This document shows, piece by piece, positions 1 through 12,445 of a DNA stretch of 64,000 nt (position 1 is the first letter of the stretch; each line of letters begins with the position of its first letter). The position numbers and the translations under genes are program-made. Source of the DNA: Canna indica (taxonomy: Eukaryota; Streptophyta; Magnoliopsida; Zingiberales; Cannaceae); the NCBI GenBank assembly GCA_034359265.1, contig CP136891.1, positions 40,416,001 through 40,480,000 of the forward strand. The letters run 5' to 3'. The notes under the pieces are model-generated. The model was not told the DNA's origin. It ran no database searches and worked only from the letters and a program-made list of their open reading frames with translations.

Positions 1-528
1 AAAATTTTGAAACTATGGGAGTAAAACCAAAATTCGAGCGAATTGTGGGGACCAAAAATATGATTTTCCCTTTTTTATACGATTGTGGATAATTATAATT
101 ATAAATATAATTGTTTTGAAATATATCTGGATGTATCTGTGATGTGTATGTGAATGTATGCGTATGTGAACGGATGTATGTATGGCTATGTGAGTTATGT
201 ATCAGGTTATAAATGTATCAATGGAAATTTCTAGTTTTAAAATTTTCAATTACTGGTTAATAGAATCAGCGACGGCTTCTCCACAGTCGTTCGTTTGAAA
301 GCCGTCGTTGAAAGCATATCATAATTCCAGGGCCACAACCTCAAAGTCGTTGTTGATGACCTACAGCAACAGCTTACTGACAGCCTTTCAAGAATGGCGT
401 TACATCGGCTGGCGAGCCGATCCTGATATTAATACCTACAATACCACACGGGTCATTTCAGCACCATGGCTGATAATGTTATCAACAACAACGAGTAGCC
501 CATTGCGGCGGCATGGTTGATAACCATA
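1..528 (+). mobile_element. 3' subterminal part of an enclosing CACTA element
   Basis: This stretch matches the region before the right end of the CACTA at 1303-5783: the same AT-rich block with TGTATG-type repeats (compare 5225-5400), then GCAACGGC-like subterminal repeats. It breaks at 528, where another CACTA begins. The host element resumes at 22369-22428, 26858-26978 and 30429-30494, where it ends in TTCTAGTAGTG. Its left end lies outside the window. No gene is visible here. Confidence 0.7.
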
Positions 529-1959
529 CACTACTAAAATAATAGTTTTCAGCATCGGGGCTCACCAACAAACGCCCAGGCCATCAGAAATATCCATGGC
601 TTTTCGATGGCCGCAAAAATATCCACAGTTTTTCGAAGGCCGTGGCTGATGTAAAAAAATCTGCCAAAGCTCGCATACGATCGCTACGGTCGTCGCTCAT
701 AGCCAATAGCGTGCACGGGGCGTGAAATGAAATAACTTAGTAGTCATGGCTTAGAGAGGGCCCACGGACCGTCGGTGATATGAATAACTTAGTAGCCACG
801 GTTAACATCAGTCGTCGCTTATTAATTGATGGTGCAAACGTTGTGCGAAAATAAAAAAATCATCACCGACAGCTTAGAGAGGACTACGTCGGCCGTCGAT
901 GATATAATAATTAGGTATCCATGGTTTACCGATGACTGATCGGCCTTCTGTGATAAACCTTTTTATTTGCATTCGAGACTAACGCTTCCTCTTTCTCCTT
1001 CTCTTCTTCTCTCCTGCTGGTGTCGCCATTGCCGTCTCCACCCGTGTTGCTGCCGCGCCTCGCTACTGCCCTCGTCTCCCATCGCCGCCCATAGTCGGTT
1101 CCAACCCTCCGCTGTTTGTGCCACCGATCGTGAGGTGATATCCGCCTCCACCGCCCCCGCCCCCCCTTTCCTCCGTCGCCACCCGTGTTGGCATCTACAC
1201 GCCGAACACCGACATTGGAGAATGGCACCGATGTGTAGACGCTAGTGTCGAATTTAGAGCCAAATCCTTCGGCCCCAACCTAATGAAACAGTAGTTGGCA
1301 TTCACTACTAGAAATTGAGTCTTCAGCAACGGCTATCAGCAACGGCTGCTCAAGACGTTGCTATTTGCAACGACATTCTTACGGCCGCTCAAGCCGTTGT
1401 AGATATGTTGTATCTACAACGGCTTTCTAACGGACACACGAGTCGTTGCTGATTATTTTAATTATCAGCAACGGCTTTCTAACGGACAAGTGAGCCGTTG
1501 CTGATGATAACTTAATAGCAACGGCTTTCTAACGGGCGAGTGAGCCATTACTGATAAGTTTATATAGGTCGCAGATCGCGTCCGACCCTTCTTCCTCCCG
1601 CTGCTGCCGCCGCCGCCTCCTCCTCCCGCCTCTCGCCACCACTGCCGATGCCGACGATGCCGAGCTGCCACTGCCGACGCTGCCGTCCGTCCTCGACCGC
1701 TGATTTCAGGTAATCATCGCCATCCGGCCGTCTCTCCCCGTTGCAGCCGACGGGAAATCTGACCAAAACCCTATTTTTAGGGTTTCGGCCGCCAGAGCTT
1801 TTACAGTGTCCGGACACGGTACGCCGGCGCCAGAGTCCACCGGACTCCGGCGTCGGAAATTGTAGATTTATATTTTTTTAATTTTTTTATATATGTTAAT
1901 TAATTTGTTAGATTAATTGTTTAATTTGTTAGATTAATTATTAGGGTTTAGATTAATTT

Positions 1960-2060
1960 CTGAATTGTCCACTTCGGACGCGCGCCGGAATCGTCCACTT
2001 CAGACTCTTGCCGAAATCGTCGAATTTGGGCTCGTGTCTGAATTGTCCAATATGGACTCG
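1960..2060 (+). repeat. Diverged short tandem repeats in the CACTA leader
   Basis: Units of about 27 bp containing GGACTCGCGCCGGAATCGTC are repeated imperfectly. Related arrays lie at about 6080-6150, 25805-25885 (reverse), 27770-27885 and 37030-37165, always between the GC-rich 5' end and the transposase region of a CACTA element. The role is unknown. Confidence 0.7.
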
Positions 2061-2333
2061 AACTGTCTCAAAACATTTAGAAAATAATCATCCATCCGAT
2101 GAGTTGATATGTTTCACGTATGCATCGACGAGTCGGATATGATTTAGCAAAACCTTAGATCCGTTCGGGGATTGTATGTTTGTGTAAAAGAAGTAGATGA
2201 TCTTTTATACGACGTACAATTCTTGAATTGTCCCTGATTGGACAATTTGGGAATATAGTTATTTGTACTGCACTTACGTTTTTATTTTAACTGTTAACTA
2301 ATTATTCTAAATTTTTGACTCGATGGAGCATCT

Positions 2334-3537
2334 ACCGATACACTTGGCATACGAGGCATGAGTTGGTGGCCCCGTTCAATATCGGTGGATGTACTTATTT
2401 GAAAGATACATGAATCGTCTGAAGAAAAAAGTAAAGAACACCACAGCTGTTGAAGGATCAATATCTGAATCGTATATCATCCAAGAAATTTCAACATTCT
2501 GCTCATTTTACTTTGAATCGACAGTACAGACAAGATTTGATCGTCTTCCACGTAACGACGACGGGGGTGTTCGACATTCAGATGGACGTTTAAATATATT
2601 TTGTCACTCTGGTCGTGCTTTTGGTTCTCGTCCATCTCGACACTTAAGCGAGGAAGAGTATCATTTGGCACACTTGTATGTATTACTCAATTGTCCAGAG
2701 ATTGAACAATTCATTGAAATATTTGACATTGAGATGGTGCAAAAATACTCTATTCACAACGATGAAGAATTGGAGAGATTACGGAATCGTGATTTCCCTA
2801 CTTGGATTCAGACTTACAGCAAAGATCACAAAGCTGAAATAGTTGAAAGAATATTTGAGTTTGTTAGTGGACCGTCGCGACTTGTGTCGTGCTATAGCGG
2901 ATATTTTGTTAATGGGTATAAATTTCACACGGTTGAATATTCATTTACAAAGAAGACGATGAATGCTGGGGTCTGTGTGAAAGGGACAACCTATGTTGAA
3001 TGTGATATGGATTTTTATGGACTGGTGGAAGAAGTGATAGAGTTGCACTACTTCGGCTTGAAATTAGTTATTCTATTTAGATGTCATTGGTTCGATACAA
3101 CAGAAAGGGGCATGAAGGTTCATCCAAAATACAAACTTGTTGAGGTTAATTACAAATCTAAATTGGCAGCAAATGAGCCTTTTATATTGGCATCACAAGC
3201 CGAACAAGTTTATTACGTGAAGTATCCGGCTCGAAATAAAGATAGAGCAGATTGGCGTGTAGTCTGTAAGACAAAAGGTAGAGGAAAAATTGATCCGATA
3301 GTAGGATAAAATGAGCTGATACCTGATATGACACATGGTTTCTATCAAGAAGATGATCCTCCTGCTGTAGATCGTATTATTCCAATACTCGATGATGCAG
3401 ACACAACGTCAATTCAATTAGAAGTTGAATATGCTGATGATGACGATCATGAAATTGAGGAAGCTGGAGATGAAGAAGATGAAGAAGAGGAAGAAGAGGA
3501 AGAATTCGAAGACTATTATTCAGATGATGAGGAATAA
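2334..3537 (+). pseudogene. CACTA TNP2-type transposase, C-terminal half
   Basis: The reading frame from about 2389 shows the conserved start MYLFERYMNRLKKKVKN of the DUF4218 region. It is followed by the DUF4216-like region with GYFVNGYKFHT, GVCVKGTTY, EPFILASQAEQVYYVKYP and DWRVVCKTK. An in-frame stop at 3307-3309 separates this from an acidic C-terminal tail rich in Asp and Glu (3328-3537), which is continuous in the homologous element near 37870. The catalytic Tnp2 domain is absent because of the deletion just upstream. The family identity is firm; the gene cannot make a full transposase. Confidence 0.88.
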
Positions 3538-3612
3538 TTGTAAAGTATATATTTTATTAAATATATCTCTACTATTTATACAATAATCTGATTATATGTC
3601 TATTCGACAGAT

Positions 3613-5147
3613 ATGTCTGGTCGTGGTTATCGTCGCAGGAGAGCTTCGGAGTCTCCGATCGGTGAGACTCCTACACTTACTCATGCTGCTGATCCTCCTG
3701 TTGCTGATCCTCATGCCGATGATACTGCCGAGGCTAGTACATCCAAACGCAGGCGGCCACGCAGGCCGAACAGGTGGCAGCCTCCACCAGCCACAGAGTC
3801 ACGTAGATTGATTAGTGTGATTGGGGAGCGGTAATATATCATGAATTATGAATCATTACTAATTCATTATATCATAATATAATATTAAAATTTATTTTTG
3901 TTGTGCAGGTTCGAGCAAGAAGAACTGCCGAGGAGCATTTCTTCTACTATTCGATGATACAAGCACGGGGCATGGCCTACGTGGTCTCACGTGCCTAGCG
4001 AGCATGTCGACATGTTATGGCGCGAGTTTGAGGCACGTATTATTTTTTTTTTACATGCATGATGATTAATATTGGTACTGATATAATTATTTTGCAGGCT
4101 CGCTATACATGGGCCGAGGACCAAAGGCCCTTCATTTACGCTGCCTGGGAGGCTATTTCCCGGGCAAGGTACAACGGGCAGCTGGGGCAGGCTCGGTCCC
4201 AAGCGATGGCCCGAGCTGGGACCACTAACATCACGGAGACTCGGGGATACGGCCCCGATTGGATTACTCCGGATATATGGGACCAGCTCATGGGAATATG
4301 GTCGACGGATCGATGGCAGGAGGTTTCTCGAAATGCGGCTAGAAATCGCATGTCGGGGGGAGCAGCGCGTCACACCGGCGGCTCTATTGCATTTGCAGTG
4401 CACGCGAACCGTATGGTAAGTATATCTTTTAATTATATATTTTATTTATTACTATGTGTACTAATTAATGTATTTGTTTTGTAAATGTAGACGACGGTGT
4501 CGGATGACGGGACTGTCCAGCGACCCTCCCCGATGGCGGTGTTTGAGCGGACTCACCGTCGAGCACATGGGACGGGGGAGTACATCGACAACCGCACTGC
4601 ATACATTATGGTAACTATATATTTGTTTAAATTATTCATTATATATTTATAATTTAAGTTTTATGATAAATATTAAACAAAAAATCAAACTCGAGTAGGA
4701 GACCTACAGCCAGACGATGGTGCAGCGCGGGGGTACCCCCGAGGACTTTGACGTAGGACGTGGGTCGAGGCCGCAGGTGGCTGGGACCATGGCCACGTAT
4801 ATGGCTTTGCAGATAGTGGTCATGCGCGAGCCGTACTAGGGCCACTTGGGGCACCGACCCCTCCGGTCGCTGGTGAGTGGCCGTCCACCTCTAGATCCAA
4901 TTATGATCATAGTAGCAGAATAAGGACTCTAGAGGATACGATCGCGCGTCAGACTGAGATAATGGAGCGCCAGAGTCAGATGATGGCGGATATACAAGCT
5001 ATGCTACGCAACATGTCAGGTCATCCCGAAGCAGGCATCTCTTCGGCATCATCTAATCCATCGTCCTCGAGTCAATCCACGCCGGTGTACACTCAAGCAC
5101 TCCAGACCCCGCCATATGATCTAGACCATCCTCCATCGTCATCGTGA
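3613..5147 (+). pseudogene. Second CACTA protein (Transposase_24-like), multi-exon
   Basis: Five exons can be followed: 3613-3830, 3909-4033, 4098-4415, 4491-4610 and 4699-5147. The first begins MSGRGYRRRRASES and is proline and arginine rich. The third and fourth carry the family core: RMSGG, HTGGSIAFAVHANRM, then a VFERTHRR and GTGEYIDNR block. The last has a coiled-coil-like QSQMMADIQAMLRNM and a Ser/Pro-rich tail. An in-frame TGA follows SSTIR in exon 2, where the copy at 26979-30428 has CGA. One base is also missing near 4752. Exon 2 seems to need a GC donor at 4034. The protein accompanies the transposase in plant CACTAs. Confidence 0.8.
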
Positions 5148-5428
5148 GATTTTTTTTATATTGACTTTGTTACTGAGATATTGGACTTGTTTAATTTATT
5201 TTGTTTGGATATTGATACTTCAATTTTGCATTTGAATAGTTTTTATACTATTGTGGATAATTATCAATATAAATATAATTATTTTGATGTATATCTTGGT
5301 GTATTTGTGATGTGTGAATGAATGTGTGTATGAGTGTATGGGTATGTGAGTTATGTATCAGATAATGTATCAATGTATCAATGGAAATTTTAAATTTTAA
5401 ATTTTTTCGTTATCAGGTTCACATCATT

Positions 5429-5470
5429 AGCAACGGCTTTCCCACAGCCGTCCGTGGGAAAGCCGTTGCT
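5429..5470. repeat. Perfect 17-bp inverted repeat in the CACTA 3' end
   Basis: The arms 5429-5445 and 5454-5470 are exact reverse complements around an 8-bp spacer and are built on AGCAACGGCTTTCCCAC. Close copies occur at 30083-30124 and, degraded, near 22773-22818. Confidence 0.85.
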
Positions 5471-6302
5471 AAAAGTGTATCGAAAGCCGTTGCTGATGAC
5501 CTACAACAACGGCTTAGCGATGGTATTTTACTAACGGTGTCGCTACGGACTCGGCGGCCGTTGCTATTAATGTTATCCGCAGCGGCTCCGGGTCCGTGGC
5601 AAAACCGTTGCTGATAATATTTTTAGCAACGGCCCGAGCGGTCGTTGCTGATCCATTGCTAAGTTATCAGCAACGCGATTTTCTGCCACGGCTCCATTGC
5701 AACGGCTCGGCCGTTGCTGATGCTCTTCAGCAACGGTTCAGCAACGGCATCAGCCGCTGCTGATGCCCATTTTTCTAGTAGTGATTGCTACTGTTCGGAT
5801 TAGGGGTTTAATCCCTAATCATTGATAAGGGTAATTAACCCTAACCAAAGATTAGGGTTTAATATATCCCTAATCAAACTTTGATTAGGGTTAAACCCTA
5901 ATCACAGTTTGATTAGGGATATATTAAACCCTATTTCTTAATTAATTGTTTTATATTAATTAATTGATGTTGTATTGCATTGTTTGATTATATGATTGAA
6001 GTTAATTAGTTTAATTAGTTTGATTAGTTTAGATTAGTTTATATTATTTTAATTAGTTTAATCATGTCAAGAGCATTGTGGACTCACGCTGGAATCATCC
6101 ACGATGGACTCGCGCCGGAATCGTCCACTTTGGACTCGCGCCGGCATCCACAAATTTAGAAAATAAAATAATCATGACGACTTGATACGTTTCACATATG
6201 CATCGACGAGTCAAGTTATAATTTTGCAAAACCTTAGGTCCGTTCGGGGGTTGTTTATTCGTGTAAATGAAGTAGATGATCTTTTATACGATGTACAACC
6301 CT

Positions 6303-6555
6303 CGAATTGTTCCTAATTGGACAATTTGGGAACATAGTTATTTGTATTACACTTAGTTTTTTTCTTTTAGTCATTATTCATTTTTAAAATTTGGCTTGTA
6401 TCTCCTTTGTTCTCCGACACGTGCCCAGATGATATGAGTATTCGGAGAACTGTAGGGAGAGGCTGCCAAAATTTAGAATGAAGTTAATGACTAAAAGAAA
6501 TACTTAGTGCAATATAAATAACATGATTCCCGAATGGAATAAGACCATCCCAACT
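6303..6555. repeat. Degraded long foldback in the CACTA leader
   Basis: Left and right halves are inverted relatives (for example TCGGAGAAC on the right against GTTCTCCGA on the left, and the TAGTTATTTGTATTACACTTAG block against CTTAGTGCAATATAAATAAC). It is the counterpart of the better preserved foldback at 28040-28310. Mismatches are more numerous here, in keeping with an older element. Confidence 0.65.
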
Positions 6556-6600
6556 AAAGACATTAACTGAAGATATTGCCAACTTTTTGACAGAACATGT

Positions 6601-6737
6601 CAAGCAATCGAAGTTGAATGTACCGACGAATTTATCATGGAGCTATAAAGGATGATTTTCGAGCATGCGTAACTTACTTCTTAAATTTCGCCTACTCAAA
6701 TCAAAAATTTGTTAGTGGTGATCAAATCCGATGTCCG
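6601..6737 (+). pseudogene. CACTA transposase N-terminal (transposase-associated) fragment
   Basis: With one stop, the reading includes YFLNFAYSNQKFVSGDQIRCPC, the typical start of plant TNP2 transposases. It ends abruptly at 6737, where the LTR element starts. The next piece of the same gene appears at 11449, after loss of the intervening zinc-binding segment. Confidence 0.72.
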
Positions 6738-9700
6738 TGTTGGTGAAATGGCCTATACTATAGGGGGGGGGTGAATAGTATGTTTACTAATCTTTTCGCC
6801 AAATTCTGGTTTTAATCGTTTACTTGATTACTTGAGCATTTAACAAATCGAGTAGTAAGTGGAAGCAAGGTAAATATGCTAATTAAACAAACACAAGTAG
6901 ATGCAATGCAAACACAATGATTTATAGTAGTTCGGCCCCAATGGCTACTCCACTACCTAAGCACCCCGCTTAGGATTTCCAAACTAGTTTTATTAGATTA
7001 TATCGTTTCCCTTACAAAGAGGATCTTTTACCCGAAGAGTCTCCACTCTCAACCTAAGGCACTTCCACACCCGGAAGTCTCCGTCTTCTTACTGAGAGCA
7101 CTCTTCCACCTCAACCCTAAGGAACAACAATCACTAATCTTAGCAAACTAAGTTTACACCGGTGGAATTAAGCCTTAACACCAAGGCAACCACCAACCAT
7201 ATATACAAGACCTAACAACCTAGGTCTTCACACTTGAAAATACAATGAAATAACCAATAAAATATAATAACAAATGGAGCAATAATCAAAACAATAATAC
7301 TTGGCTCCAACAAGAATCACCTAGCTCCTCTTGATGCCTTGATAAGGTAAATCTTTATGGATTCAAAGGCAAGATCAAGAATGAAGGTTCAAGGCTAGGG
7401 TTTGATTAAAGGTGTCTCAATGAAATCTTAGGAATGATCAAAGATGTCTTAAAGGAGTGTTGGATGGCCATGGAAGGCAGTTAAGGGCTTATATTTATAA
7501 GCAATGAAAGAAGAGAGGCAACACAGCCAACCCAACGAGCTTATTTTTTCCCGTTGGCACTGCCCGATCAGTGGCCAGCTGATGGCCGATCGATCAGCCG
7601 AGCGACCAACCATCGGCTAGAGCTCACTGGCCAATTTTAAGCTTTGCTAGTCAAAGGTCAGCTGATGGCCGGTCGAACGGTCGTCGACCGCCCATTGGAA
7701 CTCAGAAAACAACCTAATTTTGTTCGTTTCTAGGTTTCGTCTTCGCTAAGTCTACTTATATAACATTTTTTAACTTTACTTTAAAACATAAATGTAATAT
7801 AAGGATTACCCCCCATTTGGATTCAATAAAAATATCTAGAAACTCAAAATCCTTAAGAATCAAAATCTAACTTTTGGGGTCTAGTACAAATTTCTGAAAA
7901 GCAAAAATTTTATAATCTCCCAGGTCAAATATTAATAGGTTAAAGGATTCAAAAATTCATTAAATATATGTCGTTAACTAGTTTTTACCTAAGGAACAAT
8001 CACCGGGACTTTTGGTGCCAAGAAAATATCTAGGTCATATAGCCCTCCAAAGAGCTCCCTCGGCTTAGTGAATTTCTAGGCCATTTTCTGATTTTCCCAG
8101 TTTTCATATTTTGTGGTTCGGGTTCCGCTTTTTGGGTTTTGCATCATAAAAGAGGATTAAACAATCATTCTAGACACCCGAAACCTAAACTCTAACTTCC
8201 CGAAGAATCCCGAGCGTAGACGAGCGTCCTTGCCGATTTTTTGATTTCTCCAATTTTTTCGTCGGGGACATCGAGCGCTAACCGACTTGGAACCTGAAAA
8301 TAATTATCCATGAAATCATTAGTTTCATGTTTGTTATCATCAAAACTAATATTAAGACCAAGGTTGAAAACTGTAGGCCAACAATCTCCCCCTTTTTGAT
8401 GATGACAAATATCCTTAAGAAAATATCTATAATTAAGCATAAAGGATATCAAACATGAGACTTCTCCTCCTATCATCGTGCATATCTACATAATGGAACT
8501 TCCCCTATTTATATGCACGGTTTTCCTATATTTTTTCTTCTCCTTTACCTATATTTTTCTCCCCCTTTTGACATCAATCAAAAAGGGCAAGGGAAGTCAA
8601 CTATGGTCAAAGTCGGGACCTAAAAACAAGTTTTCATGAAAACATGTAGATCTCAACTCAATGGATGAAAACATCAATTTAATGTTAGACTAAGTAATAC
8701 TTGATGTCAAGAAACGATTGTCAAACTCCAAAACTCGGAATCATGCATTAACTCAAGTATCGATATTTTCAAGTATCGGACAAGAAGTCAAAAATTATTT
8801 TAGAAATTATTATTCTCAAATAATAATGAGAACGATACCAAAATCATGATTCTAACATCATACTTCAAGTCTCCTTCGAAGATTTCGAATAAAGGGCAAA
8901 GTATCGAAAAAATGAGTTCTTGATAGAAACGATACTTATGGATTTCTAAAAATGAACTTCGAAAATCTATGATAAATCACAATCTTCATGAAAAATTATG
9001 AAATTTTTACTGGAGTAACTAGATTTTTCAATGAAGATACAGTTTCAATAATCATTCAAAATGATTTTTCTACATTTGTATAAAAATAGCTGAACATGCT
9101 GAAATTTCAAATGACATTTTCGTAAATATCAGTTATTTTTTAAAACACTTCTAGATTTCATTAAAGATTTTCGGATACTACGATATGATCATGAAAAGCA
9201 TGTATATCAAGTTTGAAATGAAAATAGTGTCATTCGGTCAAAATATTGCCTTAGCATGAGTTCATTCAAAACAAACATGTTATCATGAAATTGCTAAGTA
9301 TCAAATTTTAATATTTACTCATGGTTTTTCAAACATACACACATAGACACCTTGCATGAGTAACTCTAAACATGTTTGTGAAGTTTGGACTCAAAATAAT
9401 TTTTCTAAGTCATTTTGTTAATTGACATAGGTCAAACTTTTCAATAATGAGCTCCTTAAAGTGATCTAGTTATCACTTTGTTGATCTACACATGAATTTT
9501 CAACTCTAAACACCTAAAAGCATGTCATGTGTATATCACATGTTTCATAAGTTTGGGCTTAGAAAAGATGTATCTAATGACAAATTTGACCTAGCACAAC
9601 TTTCATTCCATCAAATTTGTCTATGTCCTAAAATTTCTTCCTACTCATGAAATTTCAAGAATTGAACATTCAATTTCAATGATGAGTATAGAGACACCAA

Positions 9701-11448
9701 TAAAGCATGAATATTGAGGTAGTATGCTAAGATTTTTACGAAATTCAAAAGCATACCTCATACATGATAATTTTTGCCAAACTAATCATTTCACATTCAC
9801 ATTAGCCTTCCATTTAAATTACTCATAACTTGCAAGTATACTTCATTAATAGAAAAAGAAACCAAATTTACATGCAAGCTATCAAGATAAGTAGCGAAGT
9901 GAAAAACCAAGTTACATTTTCCAAATTCAACTTCGCCTAATTCTAGTTTTAATCGTTTACTTGATTACTTAGGCAATTAACACATCGAGTAGCAAGTGGA
10001 AGCAAAGTAAATATGCTAATTAAAGAAACACAAGTAGAAGCAATGCAAACACGGTGATTTATAGTGGTTCAGCCCCAATGCCTACTCCACTATCTAAGCA
10101 CCCCGCTTAGGATTTCCAAACTAGTTTTACTACATTATATTGTTTCCCTTATAAAGAGGATCTTTTACCTGAAGAGTCTACGCTCTCAACCTAAGGCACT
10201 TCCACACCCGAAAGTCTCCGCCTTTCTTACCGAGAGCACTCTTCCACCTCAAACCCTAAGTTACAACAATCACTAATCCTAGTAAATAAATCTACCCGGT
10301 GGACTTATGCCTCAAACACAAAGGCTACTACCCAATCTAACAAACCTAGCAACCTAGGTTTACACAAGCTCAAATACAATGTAAATAAACAATAAAATAC
10401 ATAAACAATGGAGCAAATAAACACTACAACAAATACTTAGATCCAAACACGAATCTTAGCTCCTTTTGATGCCTTGAAGATGAATCAATTAAAGCTTAAA
10501 GGCAAGATCAAGGATGTGAAGATCAAAACTAGGGTTCTTGCAAAGGATGGCTCAATGAAATCTTAGGATTTATCAAAGATGGCTCAAGGAAGTGTAGAAT
10601 AATTGAGGAAGGCTTCTCATGGCTGGTTTTTATAAGCCATGAAGAGAGATGGCCTCAACAACCATCCCAATGGGCAAAATTTCGCCCGTTGGCGCTGCCC
10701 AGTCGGTGGCCGGTCGATGGCCGATCGACCGGCTGAACGACTTGGTGCCACCGACCGGAGCACCATGCCTATTTTGGGTTCTGGCTAGTCGATGGCCGAC
10801 TGATGGCCGGTCGTGCGGCCCATCGACCGCCCATCTCCCGGCACCCAAGAAACAACCTGGTTTGGGCTGAGTTTTCTGCTCATTGTTCGTTTTTGGGTTT
10901 CGTCTTCGTTAAGTCTTCTTATATTAACTTTAAAACATAAATGTTATATAAGGATTACCCCCCATTTGGATTCAATAAAAATATCTAAAAAATCTAACTT
11001 TTGGGGTCTAGTATAAATTTTCGAAAATCAGAAATTTCATAATCTCCTGGGTCAATTACCGGGAAATACTTAAGGAACAATTATCGGGAATTTTGGTACC
11101 AAGAAAATGTCTAGGTCATATAGTCTTCCAAGGAGCTTCCTAGGCTTAGTGAATTTCATGGCCATTTTCTCATTTTCCGGTTTTTCATATTTTGGGCTTC
11201 GGATTTGGTTTTTGGGTTCTTATGCATCAAATAGAGGATTTACAACACATGCTAGATAGCCTAAACCTAAACTCTATCTTCCCGAAGAATCTCGAGCATC
11301 CTTGTTGATTTCTCCGATTTTTTCGATCGGGGATGTCGTGAGCTAACCGACTTGGAACCTGAAAATATTTCTCCTTGAAAACATTAGTTCCATGGTTGTT
11401 ATCATCAAAACCGAGATTAAGGCCAAGGTTGAACACCTTACGCCAACA
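6738..11448 (-). mobile_element. Damaged LTR retrotransposon (copia-type), minus orientation
   Basis: A full LTR lies at 6738-8383 (TGTTGG to CCAACA) and a second LTR, truncated at its inner side, at about 9926-11448. On the minus strand the purine tract AAAAAGGGGGAGAT touches the 6738-8383 LTR at 8384-8397, which fixes the orientation. Flanking bases do not match (GTCCG against GGATA), so deletion or recombination followed insertion. Internal sequence 8384-9925 is AT-rich with no coding region visible. The element splits a CACTA transposase gene. Confidence 0.8.
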
Positions 11449-12445
11449 GGATAGATATTATCCTTCATTTGCTAGGGATACTAGAAATATCAAATTGGGA
11501 TTGTGCATGGATGGTTTTAATCTATTTGGTAATTCGGCAACTCCGTATTCAGTTTAGCCATTGCTGCAAATAGTTGATAATTTGATACCGTTAATGTGTA
11601 TGAAAGATGAATTTATCTATCTTTCGATAATTATTCTAGGTCCTATGGGTCCTCGGAAAGAAATTGACGTGTTTCTCCAACCCCTAATTGATGAACTGCA
11701 AAATATTGTGGACTGAGGGAGTTGTCACTTATGATTGTCACCAAAAGCAAAACTTCACTTTACGAGCTACTATATTATGAACAATCAATTATTTCTCGGC
11801 CTATGGCATGTTGTCTGGTTGGAGCACGCATGGGCGACTCTCTTGTCCGTATTGCATGGAACATGCTCAAAAGCCTTCGATCTTGAGAACGATCGAAAAA
11901 TTTCCTTCTTTGATTGTCATTGTCGGTTCCTACCATCTAACCATCAATATCGAAGTAATCGTGACAAATTTACCAAGGGTAGAGTCGAAAGAGATGAGCC
12001 ACCATCGATATTGTTTGGCGAACAGATGTTCGCACGTGTTGAATTGCTTCCAGAGATTACTTTTGGTTGGAATGTAAGAATTTCAGGCTTTGGTCAAACA
12101 CATAACTGGGTGAAAAAAAGTATCTTTTGGGAATTGTCATATTGGAGCTCATTACTGATTCGTCATAATTTGGACGTTATGCACATTGAAAAAAATGTGT
12201 TTGATAATATTTTTAACACTGTGATGGATATTTCCAGCAAAACTAAAGATAATGTGAAGCCTCGCCATGATGTGAAAATACTTTGTAAGAGCCCGGAGTT
12301 AGAGTTGCAAGAGGTCAAGGGACGACTTCATAAACCAAAGGCGTCATATGTGTTAAATAAACAACAGATGAAAGATGTGTATCAATGGATCAAAGAACTC
12401 AGATTACTGGATGGATATGCCTCAAACTTATCTCGATGTGTGAAC
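11449..12445 (+). pseudogene. CACTA transposase Tnp2 domain fragment
   Basis: The translation shows the Tnp2 core: NIKLGLCMDGFNLFGNS, CPYCMEHAQK, ISFFDCHCRFLP, RNWVKKS-like HNWVKKSIFWELSYW, then the signature RHNLDVMHIEKNVFDNIFNT, and a DUF4218 start DGYASNLSRCVN. Several stops and frame changes occur (for example the TAG after TPYSV). The gene is cut at 12445 by a copia element and resumes at 18115. This is the only Tnp2 catalytic-domain remnant in the window. Confidence 0.88.

Larger units (their letters stand above)
1303..5783 (+). mobile_element. CACTA transposon, 4.48 kb, nested
   Basis: It starts CACTACTAGAAA at 1303 and ends TTTTTCTAGTAGTG at 5783. The target duplication ATT is at 1300-1302 and 5784-5786. 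Both ends carry many GCAACGGC and CCGTTGCTGAT subterminal repeats, the usual binding landscape of CACTA proteins. It keeps the C-terminal half of the transposase gene and a second gene. The front half of the transposase gene is deleted, with the junction near 2311-2320. Confidence 0.93.

Noticed and set aside
926..1245. Arg/Gly/Pro-rich open frames near the left CACTA end
   Set aside because: They fall in the GC-rich leader that recurs in each CACTA copy, with no conserved protein; probably untranslated.
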